Shown here in pieces: positions 15,292 to 23,761 of a DNA stretch of 64,000 nucleotides (its first letter is position 1; each line of letters opens with the position of its first letter). The position numbers and the translations under genes are program-made. The stretch is from assembly GCA_029570835.1 (NCBI GenBank), contig JAKPTX010000117.1:18514-82513 (forward strand). The letters are read 5' to 3'. This stretch comes from Bacteroidota bacterium (lineage in GTDB: Bacteria; Bacteroidota; Bacteroidia; Bacteroidales; WCHB1-69). The notes under the pieces are model-generated. The model searched no databases. It worked only from the letters and a program-made list of their open reading frames with translations, and was not told the DNA's origin.

Positions 15292-15846
15292 ATGAAAAAA
15301 TCCCCAATTGATTACAAGGAGATTCAAAGATTTATTATTGAAAGTAGAGAAAATGGTAAAACTGACCAGGAAATTTATAATGAACTGGCTCCGAAATATT
15401 ACGACAAAAAAACTCTGGCTCTGCTTATCAGAGGTACCGTAACCAGGGAAAGAAAGGAAAAATATAAAAGATTAAACGGGCTTCTACTAGCTCTCATTGG
15501 CATAGCTATTGTACTCGAAATATTGTGGATCATAGCTTTTTCAATAACTTATAGTAGTTTTTGGGTTTTAATAGGCATTTTTATTATACCTCTATTTGCC
15601 GTTTTTCTTTTCTATCAGGTTTATCGATACAATGCAATAGCTTATCAAATGGTTGGAATATTGGGAATTATAATTTTTATGCGTGCATTTCAGCTTACAG
15701 ATGGTCATCGGCTTGCTATCATTATAAGCATACTGTTAGGTGGAGGTATTACCTTCCTGGGGTTTTATGTGAAAAACAAACTGATCCCCGGTTACAAACC
15801 CAGAAAACTCAAAAAGGATGCCGATGGGGAGTATATATTGGATTAA
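15292..15846 (+). CDS. Membrane protein of unknown function (184 aa)
   Basis: Not recognised. The N-terminal ~60 residues are soluble and helical (YKEIQRFIIESRENGKTDQEIYNEL), resembling a small helix-turn-helix. Four membrane helices follow (LLLALIGIAIVLEILWIIAF, FWVLIGIFIIPLFAVFLFY, MVGILGIIIFM, LAIIISILLGGGITFLGFYV). The tail is basic (KPRKLKKD) and probably cytoplasmic. An HTH-like head on a membrane domain could sense or bind something, but nothing in the neighbourhood points to a role. Confidence 0.7.
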   Translation: MKKSPIDYKEIQRFIIESRENGKTDQEIYNELAPKYYDKKTLALLIRGTVTRERKEKYKRLNGLLLALIGIAIVLEILWIIAFSITYSSFWVLIGIFIIPLFAVFLFYQVYRYNAIAYQMVGILGIIIFMRAFQLTDGHRLAIIISILLGGGITFLGFYVKNKLIPGYKPRKLKKDADGEYILD

Positions 15847-15919
15847 ACTTTACCAATCAGCGCCTTCATACTTCTTATTTTTTCCTTATTTTTGAAATAA
15901 AAATAAAAAGGGGGATTTT

Positions 15920-15949
15920 GATTTCGGATTTCGGATTTCGGATTTCGGA
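15920..15949 (+). repeat. GATTTCG heptad array (4 units)
   Basis: Four tandem GATTTCG units follow a GAAATAAAAATAAAAAGGGGG stretch that looks like the A/T and G-tract side of the 50-bp element without its other end. The 358-bp gap 15847-16204 between convergent genes contains only repeats. Confidence 0.85.
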
Positions 15950-16024
15950 AGTTAGCATTGCGCATTTTATTATATAACCCATTGATTTTTAATTATATAT
16001 ATTATTTTGAAATAAAAAATAAAA

Positions 16025-16073
16025 GGGGGCAGAATAGGTATCACTATGTTGATATTCCGTTTCCCCACTCTGG
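16025..16073 (-). repeat. 50-bp core dispersed element, copy 4 (49 bp)
   Basis: Inverted copy reading GGGGGCAGA to CCCCACTCTGG on the plus strand; one G shorter than the others. Its inner sequence GATACCTATTCT (minus strand) matches copy 3, marking a subfamily. Confidence 0.85.
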
Positions 16074-16077
16074 AATC

Positions 16078-16105
16078 GTAGAGACGCAACGCATTGCGTC
16101 TCTAC
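16078..16105. repeat. Perfect inverted repeat with GTAGAGACGCAA arms
   Basis: 12-bp perfect arms GTAGAGACGCAA / TTGCGTCTCTAC around a 4-base CGCA loop. A relative with 10-bp arms is at 56147-56170. Each sits beside a copy of the 50-bp element. Confidence 0.85.
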
Positions 16106-16132
16106 AGCCGATTTAGAGGTCAGGTTTGTTCA

Positions 16133-16195
16133 TCGTAATTCGTAATTCGTAATTCGTAATTCGTAATTCGTAATTGGATTTCGACTTTCGACTTT
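16133..16195 (+). repeat. TCGTAAT x6, TGGATTT, CGACTTT x2 heptad array
   Basis: The purest array in the window: six perfect TCGTAAT units followed in register by TGGATTT and two CGACTTT. It lies between convergent genes, so it is not promoter-linked. Confidence 0.93.
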
Positions 16196-16204
16196 ATTAT
16201 AGCT

Positions 16205-16657
16205 CTATTCTTTATTCTTCGTGTCAATCCAAATCGTAACGGGCCCCCAATTGAGGAGAGAAACATCCATCATGGCGCCGAACTCGCCCTGTGCGACAGG
16301 TTTTTGCGTTAATTCACTCAACAGATCAATCATTTGCAGATAGAGTCGTTTCGCTTTTTCCGGTTCAGCTGCCCGGATAAAAGAGGGTCTGTTGCCCTTC
16401 TTGGTCATAGCATGTAATGTGAACTGACTCACCACTAAAATTGAACCCCCATGTTCCATCACAGAATGATTCATCTGATCCTGATCATCAGGAAAAATCC
16501 TCAATTTCACAATCTTGGATGCCAGCCAGTTCAAATCCTCCTCCCCATCCTCCTCTTCAATGCCTAAAAAAATCAATAACCCCTCTCCTATTGAACCTAC
16601 CTCTCTGTTCTCTACGTGGACTGCCGCATGACGCACCCGCTGAATCACTACTCTCAT
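16205..16657 (-). CDS. dtd: D-aminoacyl-tRNA deacylase
   Basis: Hydrolyses D-amino acids (and glycine mischarged on tRNA-Ala) from tRNA, protecting translation. I start at MRVVIQRVRHAAV, the conserved family N-terminus, instead of the track's longer ORF; that gives 150 aa, the normal size. Diagnostic motifs are SQFTL and the C-terminal NWGPVTIWID, the latter containing the cross-subunit Gly-Pro motif region; NRPSFIRAA is also conserved. Single minus-strand gene, divergent from purK. Confidence 0.95.
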   Translation of the reverse strand: MRVVIQRVRHAAVHVENREVGSIGEGLLIFLGIEEEDGEEDLNWLASKIVKLRIFPDDQDQMNHSVMEHGGSILVVSQFTLHAMTKKGNRPSFIRAAEPEKAKRLYLQMIDLLSELTQKPVAQGEFGAMMDVSLLNWGPVTIWIDTKNKE

Positions 16658-16779
16658 ACAATACTCAAACTTTAATCGTGAACTTAACAAATAAACGCCC
16701 AAAGATATCAATTATTTTTGTGTAAAACTTTGGTCATATTATATTTTTTTACGATATTTGCATATTAAACATTGCACTA

Positions 16780-17892
16780 ATGGAAAGAATTGGCATTATT
16801 GGTGGTGGACATCTGGGAACCATGATGGCTGAAGCTGCCCATCGTATGGGGATGCAGATCATCGTTTTAGATCCACAACCCAACTGTCCCTGTTCTCAGT
16901 ACGCTGACGAACAGATTGTCGCAGAATTTACTAATCAAAGCAAAATGGAGGAACTCTGCATCAAAAGTGATCTGGTTACCTACGCTTTTGAAAATGTTCC
17001 CTATCACATTATCAAAGAGTTAGGAATTCAATACAACATCCCTCAGGGAGAGATGCCGCTGTTCCTTTCTCAACACCGCTTGCGTGAAAAAATTTCAGCC
17101 ACCCGCGCCGGTGCCATCTGCGGAGAATATATCCCCGTCAACAATACTTACGAGTTAATTGAAGGAATCCGTTTGATTGATTACCCTTGTGTTCTGAAAA
17201 CTTGCGATACTTTCGAAAAGAAAGAGTCCGTTATTCTCAAAGGGGGTACACAGTTCCCGGAAGCTTCCCGTGTAGTGGAAAATCACCATTCTATTCTGGA
17301 AAAGTGGATCAACTTTGATTATGAAGTGAGTATTGTGGTAGTCAGAAGTATTTTTGGAGATATCAGCACTTTCCCGGTTACCCTGAATATCAACAAAGGC
17401 TCCAATCTGCTGATGAGTATTGCTCCTGCTCCCATCCCTGAAGAGATTATCCACAAAGTTGAATCCACAGCCAAAACAATGATGCGTAACTTTGGATTTG
17501 TGGGTACACTGACCATTGAAATGTTTGTGGTTGGAAATGAGGTGATCTTTAATGAGATGATTCCCCATCCTCATAATTCAGGAAATTACACCATTGAAGC
17601 GTGTGAAGTGGATCAATTTGAACAACATATCAGAGCGTTAAGCGGACTGCCACTGAAAGAAACTACGCTGCTCCATCCTGCAATTACTGTCAGTTTTTAC
17701 GGACAAGATGTTGAGGGAGTCAGAATCATAGAGCAAAGGCAACTGCCCCGAACCTATGTTCATGATTATCTCAAAAATGAGATCCGGGATAACATAAAAG
17801 TGGGACATGTTACATTTATTGACTACTCCAAAGAGGAGGTTGAAAAGCTCATGGATCAGTATTGGAAGAGTCATTTGGAGGAGAGCCAATAA
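16780..17892 (+). CDS. purK: N5-carboxyaminoimidazole ribonucleotide synthase
   Basis: ATP-grasp enzyme converting AIR and bicarbonate to N5-CAIR in purine synthesis. The N-terminal Rossmann-like motif IGIIGGGHLGTMMAEAA and DPQPNCPCSQYADEQ are typical. The ATP-grasp end shows VGTLTIEMFV and NEMIPHPHNSGNYTIEAC, matching the metal-binding PHNSGH region although Asn-Tyr follows Gly. The 370-aa length is normal. purE is not adjacent; the next gene is a thioesterase-like protein. An AT-rich stretch with a near-match -7 box (GATATTTG) precedes the start. Confidence 0.92.
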   Translation: MERIGIIGGGHLGTMMAEAAHRMGMQIIVLDPQPNCPCSQYADEQIVAEFTNQSKMEELCIKSDLVTYAFENVPYHIIKELGIQYNIPQGEMPLFLSQHRLREKISATRAGAICGEYIPVNNTYELIEGIRLIDYPCVLKTCDTFEKKESVILKGGTQFPEASRVVENHHSILEKWINFDYEVSIVVVRSIFGDISTFPVTLNINKGSNLLMSIAPAPIPEEIIHKVESTAKTMMRNFGFVGTLTIEMFVVGNEVIFNEMIPHPHNSGNYTIEACEVDQFEQHIRALSGLPLKETTLLHPAITVSFYGQDVEGVRIIEQRQLPRTYVHDYLKNEIRDNIKVGHVTFIDYSKEEVEKLMDQYWKSHLEESQ

Positions 17893-18030
17893 ATGATTTT
17901 GAGTATGATATTGGATTCTTCGCCCCACAACAGCAGCCAACAGGAAATAGATAACCTGACTGCTCAAGGGTTTCAGAAGAGCCACTGAATGTCCTCCCCC
18001 CCAATTATTTAAAATAAAAAATAAAAAACA

Positions 18031-18051
18031 AGAAATTAGAAATAAGAAATA
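18031..18051 (+). repeat. AGAAAT(T/A) heptad array (3 units)
   Basis: AGAAATT, AGAAATA, AGAAATA end 5 bases before the GTG start of the thioesterase-like gene and form its leader. A C-tract and AAAATAAAAAATAAA stretch upstream (17996-18027) looks like one half of the 50-bp element. Confidence 0.75.
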
Positions 18052-18056
18052 TCAAC

Positions 18057-18542
18057 GTGACTGAAAAGAGAAAAATTAAAAATGTTTTTGCCCAGGGAAA
18101 CTACAACTGTATCGCTTGTTCTCCCTACAATCCTATCGGTTTTAAACTCCAATTTTATGAGGAAGGAGATTATATCACCGCTTCGTGGAACCCGCAACAC
18201 AACTACGAGGGTTACCCGGGAATTTTACATGGCGGCGTACAGGCTCTGCTTTTAGATGAAATCTCAGCCTGGACTGTTTATATTAAAGCCAAAACGTCGG
18301 GAGTTACGGGAAGAATGAGTATCAGATACAAAAAAGAGGTGACTATCAATCAATCGGAGATCAGATTAAGGGGTAGAATTTTAGAACATCGAAGAAATTT
18401 ATGTATCCTGGAAGCGCAACTTTTTAATGCGGATGGAGAATTATGCGCCGAAGCAGAGACTACCTTTTTCTTATTCCCTGTTGAAAAAATGATTGCAGAA
18501 GGAACCTATCCGGCACGTTTTGAAGATTTTTATGACGAGTAA
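18057..18542 (+). CDS. PaaI/hotdog-fold thioesterase-like protein
   Basis: Probable acyl-CoA thioesterase of the 4HBT/PaaI group. The core motif GILHGGVQALLLDEISAW carries the HGG turn and the acidic residue that serves catalysis in this family; the last beta strands follow (GRMSIRYKKEVTI). The N-terminal CIACSPYNPIGFKLQF is typical of the subgroup. The start is GTG, since no in-frame ATG precedes the conserved region. It runs 17 bp ahead of tadA and may be co-transcribed with tadA and glmM. The substrate is unknown. Confidence 0.85.
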   Translation: MTEKRKIKNVFAQGNYNCIACSPYNPIGFKLQFYEEGDYITASWNPQHNYEGYPGILHGGVQALLLDEISAWTVYIKAKTSGVTGRMSIRYKKEVTINQSEIRLRGRILEHRRNLCILEAQLFNADGELCAEAETTFFLFPVEKMIAEGTYPARFEDFYDE

Positions 18543-18559
18543 TCCCTTTATCGCCCGTT

Positions 18560-19003
18560 ATGTTTTTTTCTGACGAATATTTTATGAAAATCGCCTATCA
18601 AGAGGCATTGCAGGCTTATGAACTGGATGAAGTACCGGTAGGAGCTGTCGTGGTGCTCAATGATCAAATCATTGGGAAAGGACACAATTTAACCCAAACC
18701 CTTACTGATGTTACCGCTCACGCCGAAATGTTGGCTATCACAGCAGCATCCAATCATTTGACTGCCAAATATTTACAAGATTGCACTCTCTACGTGACTT
18801 TGGAGCCCTGTATCATGTGTGCCGGTGCCATTGCGCTGGCACAAGTCGGAAAGTTGGTCTATGGTGCCCATGACCCCAAAAGAGGCTACACTTTGCTTGG
18901 GAAAAATATCTTACATCCTAAAACAGAAGTGGTTACAGGCATCATGGAAGGAGAGTGCAAAGAATTATTAATCCGTTTTTTTAATCAAAAAAGAGACTCA
19001 TGA
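18560..19003 (+). CDS. tadA: tRNA-specific adenosine deaminase
   Basis: Deaminates the wobble adenosine of tRNA-Arg(ACG) to inosine. The zinc site is complete: HAEMLAI supplies His and the catalytic Glu, and PCIMCAGA the two cysteines. VPVGAVVV and the closing region KELLIRFFNQKR are family-typical. The 147-aa length is normal. Its stop overlaps the glmM start by four bases (ATGA), so the two are translationally coupled. Confidence 0.95.
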   Translation: MFFSDEYFMKIAYQEALQAYELDEVPVGAVVVLNDQIIGKGHNLTQTLTDVTAHAEMLAITAASNHLTAKYLQDCTLYVTLEPCIMCAGAIALAQVGKLVYGAHDPKRGYTLLGKNILHPKTEVVTGIMEGECKELLIRFFNQKRDS

Positions 19004-20379
19004 CACTAATCAAATCGATTTCCGGAATCAGAGGTACCATCGGTGGAAAACCTGACGAAAACCTCACCCCTATAGATGTAGTCAAATTTTGTTCAGCTTT
19101 TATTCAAACCCTTCAAAATAGAAATCCGTCGCCAACCATTGTGGTAGGACGAGATGCCCGTATTTCCGGTCCCATTTTGAGCCAACTGGTTTGCGCTACC
19201 CTTCAAAGTATGGGTGCTCACGTAATTGATGTGGGTTTGTCGACCACTCCAACCGTTGAAATGAGTGTAATCCAAAAGCAAGCTGACGGAGGAATTATTC
19301 TCACCGCCAGTCACAATCCGATGGAATGGAATGCGCTCAAACTGTTAAACCACAAAGGAGAATTTATCTCCGCGGAAGATGCATCTCAACTGCTTGAAAT
19401 CGCTGATAATGAGGAGTTTGAATATGCAAAAATAGATCAATTGGGAACTTATCAACTGTATGAAAACGCCATCAACGACCATATTGACGCCATATTGGCG
19501 CTTCCATTAGTGGATGTTGAAGCGATTCGTCAAGCTCAATTTAAAGTGGCTGTTGATGCGGTCAATTCAACCGGAGGAATATCGATACCCCCGCTATTGG
19601 ATCGTTTGGGCGTAGAGTATCATCTGTTGAATGGCGAACCCACCGGTATTTTTGCGCATAATCCTGAGCCGTTACCTGAACATTTAGGCGATATTTCGAG
19701 ACTGGTAGTTGAAAAAAAGCTGGATTTGGGCTTGGTTACAGACCCCGATGTCGACCGTTTGGCAATGATTATGGAAAATGGCGAAATGTTCGGTGAAGAG
19801 TACACCATTGTCGCCATTGCCGACTATATTTTGCAGCACACACCCGGCAATACCGTTTCCAACCTTTCCTCTTCCCGCGCTCTAAGGGATGTCACCCATC
19901 GTTACCAAATGCAGTATGAAGCGGCTGCTGTCGGCGAGGTGAATGTAGTCAAAAAAATGAAAGAGATCAATGCTGTTTTCGGAGGCGAAGGAAACGGAGG
20001 GGTGATCTATCCCGAATTACACTACGGCAGGGATGCTCTCGTAGGAATTGCCCTCTTTTTATCTTGGCTGGCGCACAGCAAACAGAGCATGACGGAGTTG
20101 AAAAAGCGCTATCCCGCCTACTCCATCTCTAAAAATAAACTACCTTTGGAGCCTGGTATGGATGTCAAACGGATCTTAAAAAAAGTTGCCGATCAATTCC
20201 GTTCTACCGAGCAAGTAACTGATATTGATGGAGTTAAGATCGACTACAAATCCGGATGGGTTCACTTAAGAAGTTCCAATACCGAGCCGATTATCCGAAT
20301 CTACGCCGAAGCTCCCACCATGGAAGAAGCCGACCAACTGGTTCAGAAAATCATGCAACTCCTCAAAGAAATTCAATAA
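19000..20379 (+). CDS. glmM: Phosphoglucosamine mutase
   Basis: Converts glucosamine-6-phosphate to glucosamine-1-phosphate for UDP-GlcNAc, hence peptidoglycan and LPS. The phosphoserine loop is TASHNPMEWNALK, the metal-binding loop DPDVDRLAM, the sugar-binding loop GEGNGGVIYPE and the phosphate-binding loop SSNTEPIIRIYAEA. At 459 aa it is full length. The start overlaps tadA. A phosphomannomutase role cannot be excluded from motifs alone, but the LKLLN and GEGNGG context favours GlmM, the form common in Bacteroidota. Confidence 0.88.
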   Translation: MTLIKSISGIRGTIGGKPDENLTPIDVVKFCSAFIQTLQNRNPSPTIVVGRDARISGPILSQLVCATLQSMGAHVIDVGLSTTPTVEMSVIQKQADGGIILTASHNPMEWNALKLLNHKGEFISAEDASQLLEIADNEEFEYAKIDQLGTYQLYENAINDHIDAILALPLVDVEAIRQAQFKVAVDAVNSTGGISIPPLLDRLGVEYHLLNGEPTGIFAHNPEPLPEHLGDISRLVVEKKLDLGLVTDPDVDRLAMIMENGEMFGEEYTIVAIADYILQHTPGNTVSNLSSSRALRDVTHRYQMQYEAAAVGEVNVVKKMKEINAVFGGEGNGGVIYPELHYGRDALVGIALFLSWLAHSKQSMTELKKRYPAYSISKNKLPLEPGMDVKRILKKVADQFRSTEQVTDIDGVKIDYKSGWVHLRSSNTEPIIRIYAEAPTMEEADQLVQKIMQLLKEIQ

Positions 20380-20417
20380 TTATTCTGATTTTTCTGTTTT
20401 TATTTTGGAAAAAAAAA

Positions 20418-20467
20418 GGGGGGCAGATCATATTTCGCTATTTCGTCAATTCTTTACCCCACTCTAG
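20418..20467 (-). repeat. 50-bp core dispersed element, copy 5
   Basis: GGGGGGCAGA to CCCCACTCTAG (one base variant at the end) on the plus strand, 50 bp, 38 bp after glmM. Flanked by ATTTTGGAAAAAA on one side and GACCTTTTAGGATAT on the other; the latter flank is shared with copy 6. Confidence 0.85.
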
Positions 20468-20497
20468 AATATCTGACCTTTTAGGATATTCTTGATC

Positions 20498-20546
20498 AAT
20501 TACGAATTACGAATTACGAATTACGGAATCTTAAATTTAGAATTTA
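20498..20546 (+). repeat. AATTACG x4 and GAATTTA heptad array
   Basis: Four AATTACG units, then GAATCTT, AAATTTA, GAATTTA in register. Confidence 0.85.
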
Positions 20547-20619
20547 GAACCCCAACCCCGACATAAATTTCTGGTCTATTGATATGAATACCAATGTGAT
20601 ATGTATAAAAATTAGCTCA

Positions 20620-20675
20620 ATTCCGAAATCCGAAATCCGAATTCATTCTGACTTTCGCCTTTCGACTTTCGAAAT
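20620..20675 (+). repeat. Mosaic heptad array, 8 units
   Basis: ATTCCGA, two AATCCGA, ATTCATT, CTGACTT, TCGCCTT, TCGACTT, TCGAAAT in register, between convergent glmM and nrdJ. The 372-bp gap 20380-20751 holds only repeats and the terminator at 20691. Confidence 0.85.
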
Positions 20676-20690
20676 GTCCGTTGATAACGA

Positions 20691-20720
20691 AAAAAGGAGC
20701 TTTTAATTCGGCTCCTTTTT
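20691..20720. terminator. Bidirectional terminator between glmM and nrdJ
   Basis: Perfect 10-bp stem AAAAAGGAGC / GCTCCTTTTT with a 10-base loop; A-tract on one side and T-tract on the other allow use from both strands. It lies 32 bp past the nrdJ stop. Confidence 0.85.
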
Positions 20721-20751
20721 ATTATAGTTAACGGTTTGAATACACATTACA

Positions 20752-23490
20752 TTATCCACATTTAGAATATCCGCAGCTGGAGCAGGTTAGACAACCCTCC
20801 TGGAAATATATTGACTCCATACCACAACTGGGACAAGTTTTTCCTTTTTGTTTGGTTCCATCGGCAATAAAGCTTTGCAATGCTCTAACCACACCTCTTC
20901 GCCAGGAATTGATTGTTTCCTCTCTGAAGTTCAGTCCACCAATGATGTTCACAACATTTTCGATTGGAATTTCATGACGCAAGAGAGCTGAAATCATTTT
21001 AGCATAGTTCCAAAACTCCGGATTAAAAGTTCTGGACAAACCTCCCATGGTTACTTCATACCCATCTTTATCATAATACTTGAAATCGTACTGCTTAACT
21101 CCCTCGGGAAGTCTGTTTTTAACAATGAAACCACTTTCTACCCAACCGGGAACAGGAAAACGCTCCCCTTCAGATTTACCCGTAAAGATCTCGTAAGGTC
21201 TTCCATCTCGGGTTCCAATAAAGGCCATCCAATCTTCATTATTATTTTTAAACCTTACGATTTTAGCTGCTAACTCTTTTGGTCTTCTTAATTTCTTGGT
21301 TTCTTCTTCTGTTCTCTTCGGTTTTGCATCTGTTGAAATGAAAATTCCTTCTCTGGAACCCTCTCTGTAAACGGTCATTCCTTTACAGCCGGACTCCCAG
21401 GCTTTCACGTAAACAGCACCAACTGTTTCTTCAGTAGTTTTTTCAGGTACATTAATGGTTACAGAGATCGAGTGATCCACCCATTTTTGAACCATCCCTT
21501 GCAGTTCTACTTTTTTAAGGTAATCTGTATCTGCGGCAGTTGACTTATAATATGGTGATTTCTCAACCAAGGTCCTAATTTCAGATTCCTCCATGTTTTC
21601 AAGAAGATTTCTGTCTATTCCTTGAATTTCTGCCCAAGTTACAAATTTAGGGTGAAACACATGATACTCTTCAAAAAGATCTCCATTCATATCCCGTACC
21701 GCTTTACGGTTATTCAAATCGTTAGGATTTACCTTTCTTCTTCTTTTGTAGTAAACATTAAAAGCGGGTTCAATACCTGAAGTAGTTTGAGTACAAATAC
21801 TCACACTTCCGGTAGGAGCAATAGTTAGTAAGGCAATGTTTCTTCTGCCATATCTAACCATATCTTCATATAATTTTTCATCTGCTTTTTTCAAGCGAAG
21901 TACAAAAGGATTTTGAACTTCTTTAATACAGCTATAAACCGGAAATGCGCCTCTTTCTTTAGCCATTGTAACTGAGGATCTATAAGCTGATAAAGCGAGT
22001 TGCTTATGAACCTCTTCTGAAAAAGCATTCCCTCTATCAGAACCATATCTAATATTCAGTGCAGCCAACATGTCTCCTTCCGCAGTAATACCCAATCCTG
22101 TTCTTCTGCCTTTCAAAGTTTGTTTTTTAATTTTGTTCCACAACTCCATCTCTACTCTTTTGATATCATCTGTTTCAGGATCACTCGCCACTTTAGCCAA
22201 TATTTGGTCAATCTTTTCTATTTCCAAATCGATAATATCATCCATTAATCGTTGAGCATACTGAACATGTTGTTTAAAAAGGGTCATATCAAAAAAAGCC
22301 TCTTCTGTAAAGGGATTTTTTACGTAGCTATACATATTGAGAGCAATCAGGCGACAACTATCATAAGGACAAAGAGGAATTTCCCCGCATGGGTTGGTAG
22401 AAACTGTTTTGAATCCTTCATCTTCGTAGCAATCCGGAATCGCTTCTTTAGCAATTGTATCCCAAAAAAGTACACCGGGTTCTGCAGATTTCCACGCATT
22501 ATGAATAATTTTATTCCATAATTTGCGAGCATCTATTTCTTGAGTATAGGTTGGTGTTTCACTATGAATCGGATATTGTTGCGTATAGGAAGTTCCATTT
22601 TTAACTGCTTCCATGAATTTATTATCAATTCTCACGGATACATTCGCACCGGTAATCTTACCGGGTATCATCTTAGCATCTATAAAATGCTCCGCATCGG
22701 GATGTTTAATTGATATTGATAACATGAGTGCTCCTCTTCTTCCATCCTGAGCTACTTCACGTGTTGAATTGGAATATCTTTCCATAAATGGAACTACTCC
22801 TGTAGAAGTAATTGCACAATTCTTCACCTGACTACCTGAAGGTCTGATATGTGAAAGATCGTGTCCTACTCCACCTCTTCTTTTCATCAACTGCACTTGT
22901 TCCTCATCCATTTTCATTATTCCACCATAAGAGTCGGAACGTGAGTCATTTCCTATTACAAAACAATTTGACAAGGAAGCAATCTGATAATTATTCCCAA
23001 TTCCTGCCATAGGACTTCCTTGTGGAACAATATAAGCAAAGTTTTTAAAGAGAGAATAGATCAACTCCTCATCCATAGGATTAACATATTTCTTTTCTAT
23101 TCTTGCAAACTCTTTGGCTAATCTTCTATGCATTTCATCAGGAGTTCTTTCCAACAAAGCCCCTTCGTCATTTTTCAATGCGTACTTATCTATCCAAACT
23201 CCCGCAGCTAATTCATCGCCATTAAAATATGCCACCACCTCACTGAAAATTTCAGATTTTGTGTATGTTGGTGGTGATAATGGCTCCTCTTCTACTTCCT
23301 CTTTTACCATATTAATATCCGTTGAACTCTCCATTTCCAATCCCTCAAACAGCGTTTGACTGGACGTCAATCGTTCCAATTCTTGCTCTCTTTTTATTAC
23401 TATTTCATCATTTTTCTTGCGCAAAATAAGCTCCTCTTCTTCCAAAAAAAGACCTAAATTTTGAGGTTTAAAGGATTGGCTCTCGTTCAT
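20752..23490 (-). CDS. nrdJ: Adenosylcobalamin-dependent (class II) ribonucleotide reductase
   Basis: Makes deoxynucleotides using a cobalamin-generated radical, with no oxygen requirement or exclusion. The 912-aa chain has an N-terminal ~70-residue charged extension, an ATP-cone-poor start, then NCFVIGNDSRSDSYGGIM and GGVGHDLSHIRPSGS. The active-site loop STNPCGEIPL holds the catalytic N-C-E residues, and TIAPTGSVSICT follows. The C-terminus is a zinc-ribbon-like tail, CPSCG ... CLTCSSCGYSKCG, that probably relays reducing power. No cobalamin riboswitch is visible in the 271-bp AT-rich gap upstream. Monocistronic, ended by the terminator at 20691. Confidence 0.95.
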   Translation of the reverse strand: MNESQSFKPQNLGLFLEEEELILRKKNDEIVIKREQELERLTSSQTLFEGLEMESSTDINMVKEEVEEEPLSPPTYTKSEIFSEVVAYFNGDELAAGVWIDKYALKNDEGALLERTPDEMHRRLAKEFARIEKKYVNPMDEELIYSLFKNFAYIVPQGSPMAGIGNNYQIASLSNCFVIGNDSRSDSYGGIMKMDEEQVQLMKRRGGVGHDLSHIRPSGSQVKNCAITSTGVVPFMERYSNSTREVAQDGRRGALMLSISIKHPDAEHFIDAKMIPGKITGANVSVRIDNKFMEAVKNGTSYTQQYPIHSETPTYTQEIDARKLWNKIIHNAWKSAEPGVLFWDTIAKEAIPDCYEDEGFKTVSTNPCGEIPLCPYDSCRLIALNMYSYVKNPFTEEAFFDMTLFKQHVQYAQRLMDDIIDLEIEKIDQILAKVASDPETDDIKRVEMELWNKIKKQTLKGRRTGLGITAEGDMLAALNIRYGSDRGNAFSEEVHKQLALSAYRSSVTMAKERGAFPVYSCIKEVQNPFVLRLKKADEKLYEDMVRYGRRNIALLTIAPTGSVSICTQTTSGIEPAFNVYYKRRRKVNPNDLNNRKAVRDMNGDLFEEYHVFHPKFVTWAEIQGIDRNLLENMEESEIRTLVEKSPYYKSTAADTDYLKKVELQGMVQKWVDHSISVTINVPEKTTEETVGAVYVKAWESGCKGMTVYREGSREGIFISTDAKPKRTEEETKKLRRPKELAAKIVRFKNNNEDWMAFIGTRDGRPYEIFTGKSEGERFPVPGWVESGFIVKNRLPEGVKQYDFKYYDKDGYEVTMGGLSRTFNPEFWNYAKMISALLRHEIPIENVVNIIGGLNFREETINSWRRGVVRALQSFIADGTKQKGKTCPSCGMESIYFQEGCLTCSSCGYSKCG

Positions 23491-23761
23491 TTTTTATGTT
23501 ATTATTTTATTTATATTTTTACGTTTTTATCACCAAAAAGGGGTCAAAAAAGGAGATCTTAAGGTATAAGAACAAATGTTAATTTATATATGTGAGTTAA
23601 AATCAGTAACTTGTAGAATTAAAATCTCTAAAGAAACCCATTTGCTAAAATAGAATAATGAATGGCATTTTATATCTTTTATTTTAACATATTATCAACA
23701 AAATATCGTTGATATTTTTTAAAGGTTATCTATCAGGCGTTTAGATATTTTTATTTAAAAA

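Noticed and set aside
16133-16195. Possible CRISPR-like array
   Set aside because: Units are 7 bp, adjacent, with no unique spacers and no cas genes nearby.
17893-17988. 31-aa ORF starting directly after the purK stop
   Set aside because: No recognisable features or conserved neighbour; could be coincidence, so not listed as a gene.
23491-23761. Cobalamin riboswitch or replication-origin-like DnaA boxes upstream of nrdJ
   Set aside because: No B12-box-like conserved core is visible, and the single TTATCAACA-like site does not form a cluster; the region is simply AT-rich.
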